Shown: positions 8,943-18,918 of the stretch, in pieces
How positions within the stretch are numbered: the first letter of the stretch is position 1
Layout: each line of letters starts with the position of its first letter
Made by a program: the position numbers and the translations under genes
Assembly (NCBI GenBank): GCA_009746045.1
Contig: RPFO01000333.1
Coordinates: forward strand, 2,171,964-2,235,963
Reading direction: 5' to 3'
DNA: 64,000 nucleotides
DNA from: Mesostigma viride
Taxonomy: Eukaryota; Streptophyta; Mesostigmatophyceae; Mesostigmatales; Mesostigmataceae
The notes under the pieces: model-generated
Told to the model about the DNA's origin: nothing
The model's input: the letters and a program-made list of their open reading frames with translations, nothing else
The model's database searches: none

Positions 8943-11900
8943 TCAAACAACCAACAACTCCCGCAGATCCCCAAGAGAACCTGCCATCACCATCCGCAAG
9001 ATGCGATACTGCTCTCGCGCTGCTGCAAACAGCTTGGTCACCGCGTCCGCCGGGTTCAGCCTCCCCGGCAGATGGAGAACGCTCACCGCGTAAGACAGCT
9101 CCTTCAACAGCAGGAAATCGAGGTCACGCGTCCTGGACAAGCTGTTAAGGATAAAGCTCACAAGCGGCTGGCTATCCGTATGCACAGTTGTCGTCAGCAC
9201 CAAACGGACACCCATCCACTTGCCCATCCAGCGCAAGAACTGCTCGAGGTACAGCGAAGCCTTGATACACTCACACACACCACGGCACTCGTTAGTGTCA
9301 GAGCCAACTGCCACACGCCTGCACAGTCTCGAATACCACCCACACAGCGATCCCCGACCCCCTGGGTTACAGAGCACAAACAGACCACCCATCCGTGCCC
9401 TCAGCTTGGTCAGTTCCCTGCCCTCACCCGACGTATCTGCAAAGCAGTGAAGAACAGCGGGCTGAGAGACCGACAGGCCAGAAAGCACCACACCTTGGCT
9501 CTCGGCCACATACTGCCTCACAACCGACGGATGGACTTGCGACAACACGTCATCTACCGTCCTACTCAGCACCACCAGATCGGGCGCACACACTGCCGCC
9601 ATCCAGCCTAGCTTGCCACGCAGGCGGCTCCACAGGCCCTTAGCACACAGCTCATCCACCGAGCCCATCAGCTCCTCCCGATACTTGTCAGGAATACCCA
9701 GGTGCATCTGATGCCTACCAGACGTCACTCGCAGGGTCTGCACTACACCGCAGAAGACACGCGGAGTCTGCTGGTCCACCACCTGCAGCTCGCCCACAGG
9801 GAAACGCTTAGCGAGATCTGCATAGAACTGATGCAGAACAGCACGGGGTGCTACCACTCGCAGGTCATCCCCATGCAATTGTACAAACAAGGGACCTGAG
9901 GGAGTCTGTGCCACAAACAACGAAGGGTCGTACGGGGATACCTCGAATGTCATCAGCTCAAACAGAGCACGCATCAAAGTGATACGCCACACAATCGAGG
10001 CACTCTGCAGTCCCTCTATGGCCTTCAACAAGCCCATGAATTCTGCCCTCACTTCCTCCATCCAAAACGAGGGTGTCTGGACCACCAGGGGTGACGTGCC
10101 TTCCCACACCTCACGCGCCACCTCCTCGCTAGAGTTAGGGAAAGCACGCTTGACATCAATAGACGCACACCCATAGTCTCTGCCCTCATCCAGGAAACCG
10201 AGATACAGCATGGTGATAATCCTGAAGCTATCCCACGCCAGACCTGGGGTGTACAGCTCCTCCTTGGCCAGCTCACTGGTTCCCGAAAACTCCTGCGACA
10301 CCGGCCTCACATAGCATACCTCCACCCCAGCCTTTACCTTGTGAGACAACACCATCTTGAGAGGAAGTACCTTGGCCCCCTTGGGCACACTGTCCATTGG
10401 TTCATACACACCATACCCCTGCCACTCCTCCAGCGCCCTGTGAAACGCGCACCACCAGCTGGAGAAACCACTCTGCGTCGACATCTCTAGTACCAGCCTC
10501 TCATAGCCAATCGGAGAATGTGCAGCGATGTCCCGCTTGGTAATACCGATGCTGGATGGATGCAACAACGCAGGCATGACCAGGTCTACCGCTGGCGGGA
10601 GATCCTTTCCCCACGCCACACCCTCTGTCCCTGTCAGTGCTGCTAGCCTAGCCACGGTGCTTGAGACGAGACTGAGAGGTTGCACTGCCTTGTACGATTC
10701 CAACTCTATCGACCCATGGCCCTCCCTGGTCAAACTAGAGCTCTGGATCACAACATCAGGGTGATTAAGAAATGGCAGCCCCAGAATCGCCGGCCCATCA
10801 TAGCCCTCAAGCACGCAGAAAGGAGTGTCACGCCCAAGAATGGTCAGCATCACCTCGCCCACTACCGGCATGCGCACCACCCCAGAAAAGTCCTCCACAA
10901 AGTTCCACTTGGACGGTTGTAGCGGGAAGTGCCTAGCTACCCCTTCACCTAGCAAGCACACCACCGCATTAGTATCCACCTCCAACCGACACCCAGCCAG
11001 CCCGTCCTGCTGAAAATCCACTAGCTTAGACACCGAGGCTACCTCATTACCAGCCTCCATTGCGACGTCGCCGCCGCCCTCGGAGCCATCACCGCCACTC
11101 AGTGACTCGCGCCGGGTGCTAGCCGACCCATCAGCGCCATCGGCTTGTAGCCCCGCACCTGCGGTCGATGCGCCAGCATCGCCGGCCTGTGCCTCTCCAC
11201 CTGCGGCTGGCCCTGCATTGGCCTCGCTGGACTGTGGTGGCCCTCCTACGGCTCCCTCGCCGGCCTGAGGCGCCCCACCTACAGCCGACGGCCTGCCCGC
11301 CCCGCCGGCCCGTGGTAACGTGCCCCCCGGCTGCTCGCGTTCCGCGATTGCCCGCCGGGCTTCCTGCAGCCGCTCAATGACACGGGCAAACATTGTCGCG
11401 CGCTGCACCTCCTGACCATCAGCGGAAGGGGCAACCCCCAGCCCGCCTGGTCCCACACTGGCTGGACCGCCATTGGACAGTGGCAACCCACCATCCGACG
11501 GAAGAGAGGGCGCAGGCTGATCAGGCCCCGTCTCCTCTCTCACCCCCCTTGCGGCCGTCCCTGGGTCCCCCGCCTCACCTCCAGCCTGCGCGCTGGAGCC
11601 CATCGCACCTTCCTCATGGGGCAGGTCTGCTGGCGCACCTAGCCCCTCGTAGTACGGCCGCAAGTGTTTCCACGCCAGTAGTCGGTCGAAGCGGCGGTCC
11701 TCACGCCCAACCTTCGCCAACATGTGGTCACCGTCCACTGACTTGACCACAACAGGGCCCTCCCACAAACCCTGTTCCAAAGCACTTCCCTCCCGGTACG
11801 CCCACACCCTTGCTCCCTCGCTAGGCACGTACACATCACCCCTGCGCAGGTCCATGTCCACCAGCCTGAGGTACCGGTCACACAGCCAATCACGGTATGC

Positions 11901-12905
11901 TTCTACCGCCTCCAGCGGGAGCAGGCCCATCTCCAACCCATGGGGCGTGACGGCTACCTCCTCACCATCCACATGTACCCTGACCATCACCCTGTGATTC
12001 ATGTGCTCCTCTATCTGCCTGCACAACAGAGCCTGATCGCGGTACGACAGCGAGCGCATCCTGGCCATAGCACTCATCACAAACTTGGAGGTCCTGATAT
12101 GTCTCTCCACTAACCCTTGATGTTCGTGATCTGCCGCACCCGCCACCACAATCTGCTCAAACCCCGGCTCCTTCATGCAACACTCGAACTGCTGGTCACA
12201 CTCTAAAGTTGACACCACGGCAAACTTGGCCTTTACCAAGCGCAGGCTGGTGAGCAGCTCTTCCTTGTGCTTGCGTGGCAACACCTCTAGTGCCTTGAAC
12301 CTGGAGAACCGCCCCACCGCTAGCACATACTCCCTGTCATCGTACTTGAGCACATCCACTTGCACCGGGCCCCTCTCTAGCACCGGTCTACGTGCATGAA
12401 ACTTGTGCGGCTTAGGCACATTGCGCTGACAATGCTTACACCTCTGCCAGACCTCTCTGCACGTCGCCACCAGCTCCGAAAACCCCAGTGATGCTGCCCA
12501 ATGCTCTGCAGCGTGGCCATGACCCAACCGTGTGTGTAACCTCATTGCCATGTTAAGTACACTGAGTGTACCACCTGCCTCCAATGGACATTGAGACTGT
12601 TGTGCCTGAGGTCCCGGGTGTGGGGAGGACCTTCGTACCGGTGGCCCGTCCAGAACTGCAGTGTGTACACCTGCAGTACCTCCTCCAACCCCCTTCTCCC
12701 TCGTTCCCTGAGACAGTGCTTCATCCCCTACTGCAACTGCCCCCTGCTCTGCATGGTCCCCCTCCTCACCAGCGCTCTCATCTAGCGCTGCCACGCGAGC
12801 ACCCAGGCGGGGTGAGCTAGCCTGGGGGGTCGAGCCGTGCTGCCCCGCACTAGCTCGCATATTTGGCACATCACCAGCTGCCTCACCCTCACCACCGGAC
12901 CCTAG
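8943..12905 (-). CDS. pol: Copia-1 Pol: integrase - protease - RT - RNase H
   Basis: The frame follows the gag stop at 12906-12908 without a shift. Numbering below starts at the codon at 12869. Zinc-binding HHCC of integrase: H112, H117, C144, C147. Catalytic core: D172 (VDVLKYD), D225 (ECDQQF), E255 (LVERH). An SH3-like DNA-binding part follows (GARVWAYRE..LWEGPVVV). A 200-residue Gly/Ala/Pro-rich spacer leads to a retropepsin-like fold: DTNA at 632-635 in place of DTGA, and AILGLPFL at 694-701. RT: IDVKRAF (904-910) and LHGDD (998-1002) where copia has YVDD. RNase H: D1145, E1194 (TNECR), D1232 (HTDSQ), LNPADAVTK (1271-1279), the last a copia hallmark. The reading frame is uninterrupted for about 1,300 codons, so it could be active. 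Protease after integrase is unusual. I cannot exclude a second, unrecognised protease in gag. Confidence 0.9.
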   Translation of the reverse strand, partial: LGSGGEGEAAGDVPNMRASAGQHGSTPQASSPRLGARVAALDESAGEEGDHAEQGAVAVGDEALSQGTREKGVGGGTAGVHTAVLDGPPVRRSSPHPGPQAQQSQCPLEAGGTLSVLNMAMRLHTRLGHGHAAEHWAASLGFSELVATCREVWQRCKHCQRNVPKPHKFHARRPVLERGPVQVDVLKYDDREYVLAVGRFSRFKALEVLPRKHKEELLTSLRLVKAKFAVVSTLECDQQFECCMKEPGFEQIVVAGAADHEHQGLVERHIRTSKFVMSAMARMRSLSYRDQALLCRQIEEHMNHRVMVRVHVDGEEVAVTPHGLEMGLLPLEAVEAYRDWLCDRYLRLVDMDLRRGDVYVPSEGARVWAYREGSALEQGLWEGPVVVKSVDGDHMLAKVGREDRRFDRLLAWKHLRPYYEGLGAPADLPHEEGAMGSSAQAGGEAGDPGTAARGVREETGPDQPAPSLPSDGGLPLSNGGPASVGPGGLGVAPSADGQEVQRATMFARVIERLQEARRAIAEREQPGGTLPRAGGAGRPSAVGGAPQAGEGAVGGPPQSSEANAGPAAGGEAQAGDAGASTAGAGLQADGADGSASTRRESLSGGDGSEGGGDVAMEAGNEVASVSKLVDFQQDGLAGCRLEVDTNAVVCLLGEGVARHFPLQPSKWNFVEDFSGVVRMPVVGEVMLTILGRDTPFCVLEGYDGPAILGLPFLNHPDVVIQSSSLTREGHGSIELESYKAVQPLSLVSSTVARLAALTGTEGVAWGKDLPPAVDLVMPALLHPSSIGITKRDIAAHSPIGYERLVLEMSTQSGFSSWWCAFHRALEEWQGYGVYEPMDSVPKGAKVLPLKMVLSHKVKAGVEVCYVRPVSQEFSGTSELAKEELYTPGLAWDSFRIITMLYLGFLDEGRDYGCASIDVKRAFPNSSEEVAREVWEGTSPLVVQTPSFWMEEVRAEFMGLLKAIEGLQSASIVWRITLMRALFELMTFEVSPYDPSLFVAQTPSGPLFVQLHGDDLRVVAPRAVLHQFYADLAKRFPVGELQVVDQQTPRVFCGVVQTLRVTSGRHQMHLGIPDKYREELMGSVDELCAKGLWSRLRGKLGWMAAVCAPDLVVLSRTVDDVLSQVHPSVVRQYVAESQGVVLSGLSVSQPAVLHCFADTSGEGRELTKLRARMGGLFVLCNPGGRGSLCGWYSRLCRRVAVGSDTNECRGVCECIKASLYLEQFLRWMGKWMGVRLVLTTTVHTDSQPLVSFILNSLSRTRDLDFLLLKELSYAVSVLHLPGRLNPADAVTKLFAAAREQYRILRMVMAGSLGDLRELLVV

Positions 12906-12908
12906 TCA
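12901..12908 (-). promoter_or_regulatory. Gag-pol stop codon in readthrough context
   Basis: On the minus strand the junction reads CAG TGA CTA GG. TGA followed by CTA is the best-characterised readthrough-prone stop context in eukaryotes. Pol has no ATG immediately after it and stays in frame, so low-level readthrough is the simplest way to express pol. Confidence 0.6.
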
Positions 12909-14134
12909 CTGCCTACGGCCCCCACTCTGGGCCGCCGGGCACAGGTGCGTGTCACGTGCAAAGTGTCCTGGCTGCTTGCAGCGGTTACACACGGCAGGGC
13001 CCTGTGCATTGCTATTGCTGCGAGCTGGCATGCTGTCAGCGTGCCTATTGTAGCATGTGCGTGCCAGGTGACCCTTTCTCCCGCATATGAAGCATGCACC
13101 AGACTCCTGCCTCTGTGGCTGCCGCTGTTGCTGCTGCTGTGCAAACTGCTGCTGCGGCTGCGGCGGCTGTGAAGCATAATGCGGCTGTATTGCCTGCTGT
13201 GCTGGGGCATAATGCTGCTGCTGTCTCTGCTGCTGCACCAATGGCCTGCCCTGCCACAGCCCACGTCTGCCACCGCGCCCGCCACCACGGGCACGGCCTC
13301 CACCACGCTGCTTGCCACCGTTGCCTACTCCAGCAGGCTTGCTGTTGTTGACACCGGCAACCTTGCCCGTTGCATCCTGTGGCTTGGCAGGGTAACAGTG
13401 CTTGGCACAGAGGGTGCAGGGAGGGGCACAGAATTGGGAGCGGCTGGGGGAGGGGCAGGGGCCATCAACCCAGACTCGGTCAGCTTGCCCTGGGCTCTCA
13501 GCTGTGCAATCATGTCCCTCTCCTCCCCTTCTACCAGGCCGGTAATGATCTCTATTGCCTTGGTAAGGTCATCCTTGGCTTGGCCTGCACGCAGGGCTCC
13601 CATCACAGTCTGGAAATTCAGGTCCTTGGCCATCCTCACGTAACGGTCTATCACCGCTGTCTCAGACACCTCTAGTCCATTGAGCACAGACTCATTCCGC
13701 AAATTGCGAAGGCTGAGTAAATCGAGTGAGTAAGGCCGTTGTGGCACCCAGGTGTAAATGCTGCATAGCCTAGAGGTCGTGCCCTCCTTCGACTCCAACA
13801 ACGCCTCACGCAGCTTACCTGGGATGTGACGCCGTTTTACCTTCTCATCCTTGCATGCTCGAAGAGTAAATGCGAGAATGAAATTGTCGCAGCTCAGCAA
13901 ACCGGCATCTCGGAAAAGCGAATAAACACTGCTGATCTTCTCACCATGGTCCTTCAGAAAAGCCTCTATTCTCTCTATATAGTCACGCACTACGAGCGTG
14001 GGTGCGTCGCTAGCAAGGGTTCCTACACGCTTTCGAAATAGTTCTAACAGATCCTTTTCAGCTCGTAGGTCAGCGGCCCATGTCGACGGATCACTATGAA
14101 TTGCTTTCCGTTTTCTCCCAGCTGACGCTGCCAT
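12906..14134 (-). CDS. gag: Copia-1 Gag (capsid and zinc knuckles), frame change in a C-run
   Basis: Gag forms the virus-like particle and packages element RNA. The ATG at 14134 opens a frame (MAASAGRKRKAIHS...) with an alpha-helical capsid-like region of about 230 residues. At the C-run complementary to 13446-13450 the homologous sequence passes into the next frame, which reads a Cys-rich stretch (FCAPPCTLCAKHC), an RGG-rich segment and a Gln-rich linker. It ends with a canonical CX2CX4HX4C knuckle (CFICGRKGHLARTC) and a second, spaced-out knuckle (CNRCKQPGH...C). The change of frame could be a one-base error in a homopolymer, a mutation or programmed frameshifting. The frame ends at TGA 12906-12908, and pol continues in the same frame beyond it. 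Confidence 0.8.
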
Positions 14135-14171
14135 GTTTTATGCTGTAAAATTACGGCCCCAACCTAGTACA

Positions 14172-14772
14172 TGTTAAAATAAAATTCTTTAAGTGTATTG
14201 TATTTCCGAATAATAAAAAGACGTAACAAAATAGATTACTCGCTCAGCGCCCAGCCCCGGACATGTCGACAACGTCGGCCATTGACAGCATTTGCTGCAA
14301 CGTGATTCAAAGCTTTCTCCTGCGTGTCGGCCTTTCACGCCGCCAAACAGCTTTGACTCAATGCTCCGCTGTAGGTCATCACTGCGAGTAGCTCTGTGGC
14401 TTCACCCAACGCTGAGCAACGGCGTGGGCCTGAGAACGTACCCAAGTACAAACCAACCGAAATACACCAACATAATTCCCAAACGACACTCCACAACATA
14501 ACGCACCGCAACCGAGATCCTCCCCACTGCTTGCCTGGACAAACGGTACGGAACCAAGGTTGCCCACGGAACGAACGGTAATGGCCAGAACCCAAAATAG
14601 ACCACAGCCAGAACCTACGACCCGTTGCCTGACCGTACACATAAATTCCCACTGACCGCCGGCCCAGCAAATAAACCTCAGCGCGGCGCTGCCGGCTGAC
14701 CTCCGGACTTAGCCAATTCCGACCATAACCAAATTCCAACACTTTATGTGACTGCGAGCCCACAATATAACA
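14172..14772 (-). repeat. Copia-1 5' LTR
   Basis: 601 bp. On the minus strand it supplies the promoter for gag-pol. The leader between LTR end and gag ATG is only 37 bases (14135-14171) and starts TGTACTAGG, not the TGG expected of a primer-binding site. Confidence 0.95.
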
Positions 14773-14777
14773 CCGGG
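14773..14777. repeat. Copia-1 target-site duplication, right
   Basis: CCGGG, the partner of 7851-7855. Confidence 0.9.
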
Positions 14778-14945
14778 TGGTTGCCGCCCGGCTGGCGCTT
14801 AGTAGAGTTAACGCCAAGAAAATTGGCGTGTTCCTGATTCGGCATATCTCTGCGATTCCAGCGGCACCGGAACGAGTTCATTCCGACAAGTATCAAGAAA
14901 GTTATGGCGTTCCGACTTCCCGGTCGCGCGCGAGCGCGAGCCGGC
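14778..14945 (+). mobile_element. LINE copy B, remnant right of copia-1
   Basis: The LINE frame continues (LRDARVVAARLALSRVNAKK across the duplication) and stays open to a stop near 14955. I see no RT motif, so the LINE seems truncated shortly after. Confidence 0.6.
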
Positions 14946-15574
14946 TGTTCGTCTAAGTCGGGCGTGAATATTTGCCGACGACATATGGGGTCGACAGTAA
15001 TTCCTGCATGGGCTGACAGGAATTAGGTGCTGAACCTACGACGGTATTGGATTAATACGTCGTACGCAGGAAATAGGAACCTTAACCTGTGGTCTGTTGG
15101 TACCGCAGGCTTAGTCCCGGACTTCTAGGTGCAGATGCAATAATCACTGTGGACTGTACTCTGTGGTCACTGTGCCTGTATGGCAGACCTACTGTATAGG
15201 AACTGGGCGCTGTACAGGTTGTGAATACTGTACCGGGAGTGTTATTACTGAGCAGGCCTCCTAGGCTGCTCAGGGCTAGCAAAGCACAGTGCACAAGTAT
15301 ATAAAGAATAGGCCAGTGCCAATTGGGCATCTCTTGCGAGCCCGCCTCACGTGTGTTGCCTTGACTTGGCAAACTCGTGTATAAGCCTCAAGTGTGTGAG
15401 CGCTGTAACATTATCCAATTTTAACAAAGCTCCGTTCCAACCACATTCACACATTGCTGCATTGCAACCATATCCTTATACATTGCGTTTAAAAACGTTA
15501 ACTAGTAGCGCAGGCCCGCCGCCGCGGGGAGGACCTGTACCCGTACCAGGAACGGCTTACTCAAGCATAGGCGC
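14946..15574. other. Unassigned; possible promoter or solo-LTR-like stretch
   Basis: No coding signal is recognised. A TATATAAAG box at about 15298-15306 (+), inside an otherwise gene-free stretch, would fit a promoter or a solo LTR, but I cannot define ends or a target duplication. Confidence 0.25.
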
Positions 15575-15840
15575 ACCCGAAGTAGCCTATAATGTATTAA
15601 AAGCCATATGAAGTGAGACAGCTATGCCTGGACGCATGGCGATCCAACGCCGTTGAAGGACTACTAGGGTAGTTGTCTGAGAGGAAAGACACAAAGGCCG
15701 CGTGGCTATCTCTAGGTAGACCTGCATTGGAAGCCATATGGCCCTTCTCAGGGATATGTGCTACATGTACTCCCTGCATGGCAACAGAGCAATGTTCATT
15801 CATTAATCTGTCTTGCATATTGCATTAACTGAGACAATGG
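15575..15840 (+). repeat. Interspersed repeat family R1, copy 1
   Basis: The unit contains TATAATGTATTAAAAG, then a segment with CTTCTCAGGGATATGTG and CTACATGTACTCC, and later TTGCATATTGCATT. Further copies are at 16300-17620 (split by (AAC)n), inverted at 15995-16075 and diverged at 62940-63125. There is no coding capacity. It could be a MITE. Confidence 0.6.
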
Positions 15841-15994
15841 TGACATGTGTGCGGACCACAATACAACAGTTGGGACATGTCATGCTGGCAAGGATGATGC
15901 ATGAAGAATGTAGCCCTGCGCTTCCTATGCAGAGAGTCACTCTCTGCCATGTTCCTCATTTCATGTTCCTCAATTCATAACATGACTCCATTAA

Positions 15995-16075
15995 TTGGGA
16001 GTACATGTGGCACATATCCCTGAAAAGGGGCATATGGCCTTTAATACATTCTGGGCTACTTCCTTGCGAGGGTAG
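15995..16075 (-). repeat. Repeat family R1, inverted partial copy
   Basis: GGGAGTACATGTGGCACATAT and the following bases are the reverse complement of the central part of copy 1. Together with 16300-16370 it makes an inverted pair about 300 bases apart. Confidence 0.6.
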
Positions 16076-16299
16076 GATGTAATGTCAGTTATTAACTACA
16101 CCTGCTCCAGCTAGGTGCATGAAGTGCACCTGCGCCACCATGATGTATCAGAGCACAAAGGAGCCATGCCCTACCCTTTGTATAGCCATGCTGATCTTCC
16201 ACCCCATGCCAGGTGAGGCCCCCCTTGAGCTCAGAGAGATCATGGTGGTGCAGGTGCCTTTGTCCACCTACACTCTACAGGAGGTGTAGTTTACATCCA

Positions 16300-17620
<1,321 letters not shown>

Positions 17621-17774
17621 GTATAGCCATGCTGATCTTCCACCCCATGCCAGGCCCCCCTTGAGCTCTGAGAGATCATGCTGGTGCAGGTGCCCTTGGT
17701 GCACCTACAGCTGTAGAGCAGGCTGCGTGGAAAGTGGGGGGGGCGTCTCGTGGGATAACCTCAGAAGTTATATG
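17621..17774. other. Spacer
   Basis: Repeat-derived sequence, with a match to 16170-16260 (CCATGCTGATCTTCCACCCC). There is no gene. Confidence 0.4.
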
Positions 17775-18067
17775 CTACAACCCTAAACACCCCGCAGCCA
17801 CCATGTGGTAGCCCCATTCCTCGAGGTATGTGGTCACCTTTCCCACGTGCCGCACCCTTTGCAGGGTCTCTAGCTCCGTTCTTGCCCTTCGCCGCTATCC
17901 CGTCGTGCTCATTCCAGTCAGTCTCATGCAGGTCGAGTGGTAGCGGGTAGCAGCGCCGTGAAATGGCGGTAACTATAAAACCGGATGAGCGCACATAGCC
18001 GCAAGTCCACTTTGCACTTCTTGCCATCCACCATCAACTGCACCCCCTCCACTGTCACTGGCACATC
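17775..18067 (-). pseudogene. 3' part of peptidase-like gene (His box and C-terminus)
   Basis: On the minus strand a protein-like frame (VPVTVEGVQLMVDGKKC, then LRLCALIRFYSYRHFTALL) is followed in another frame by DWNEHDGIA. The RHFTALL...W-x-x-HDG pattern resembles the catalytic-His region of ubiquitin-specific-protease-like folds. After a candidate acceptor (AG at 17870-17871) a last exon encodes TLQRVRHVGKVTTYLEEWGYHM and further residues, with its stop at 17775-17777. It lies on the far side of the copia-2a insertion from the rest of the gene and in the same orientation, so I read it as the end of the gene at 21531-26368. The frame change in the middle may be an intron or decay. Confidence 0.45.
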
Positions 18068-18071
18068 CCCT

Positions 18072-18544
18072 AGTTAGAATGCGGTGGGATATATTGCTTG
18101 AGAACACTGAAGGCTTGGAGCAATGAATTGCTTCGTTCATTAGAAAATAGGTTTACCCTTTATCAACGTTCCTCTCACCGGCTGCGCCGCCAGTGACCGT
18201 TGGGTGCAGACCGTTGGCCCGAGGCCGCACGATGACAGGTAGCTGCCTAGTCACTGCATCGTGCGATCACAAATCAATGCACGCTGCAGTACGGTCCCTA
18301 TCTAGGATACTCTAGTACCGTCCAATGACAGGACACTACGTATACTGGGTACTGACATCTGTCACGTACCTCAGTACCCAAAGTACCTATCTAGGGAAAC
18401 GTATGCGACTCGACTAGCATCCCTATCTGCATAGCCCACGTGGTATTTATATTCACATACCAACGTGGGTTTACAAGGCTTATTCATACGTTGTATTCAC
18501 AATGCCTTTGAGACTTAGTCTACAGCAAAGCATGGAGACTAACT
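18072..18544 (-). repeat. Copia-2a 3' LTR
   Basis: 473 bp, with AGTTAG at the left end and CTAACT at the right. Ends are 6-bp inverted repeats rather than the usual TG..CA. The same LTR is found at 37287, 50876 and 52343. Confidence 0.92.
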
Positions 18545-18918
18545 CCAGTATTGTTTTATTATTTATTTCTTAATGCAGGTCTGCACCCCCAACATTATTG
18601 TTATTGTTTTTAAGTTGATTAGGGGTACAAAAGAGACATGGCTGGTTGAGCCAGGTTGGTTACAGCTGGCTGTTCTGGCCAGGTGTTATATTGCACATTA
18701 AATAAGGTGTACACAGCTGGCTGGTTTGGCCAGGTACTGAAGCACACATTAAGTAAATGGATACAAAGCTTGTGTCCTCAAGCTGCAAATGGATACAAAT
18801 CTGACCTAGCCAGCACTCACACCCCACAACGAATGTGTTGAATTTTATGGCGCCCAGCAGCTATCGCTGTGGTAAGGGGGTGTGGTGGTTGTGTACTGTG
18901 CTATGGCCAGTCATTTAT

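Larger units (their letters stand above)
7856..14772 (-). mobile_element. Copia-1: complete Ty1/copia-like LTR retrotransposon
   Basis: The element has two 601-bp LTRs (7856-8456 and 14172-14772) starting TGTTA and ending TAACA on either strand. It is flanked by a 5-bp duplication CCGGG (7851-7855 and 14773-14777). I see only about four mismatches between the LTRs, so the insertion is recent. A purine-rich tract lies at 8457-8473, next to the 3' LTR. The internal region encodes gag (14134 to 12906) and pol (to 8943) on the minus strand. Domain order in pol is integrase, protease, RT, RNase H, which differs from the standard copia order. It is inserted in LINE copy B. Confidence 0.95.
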
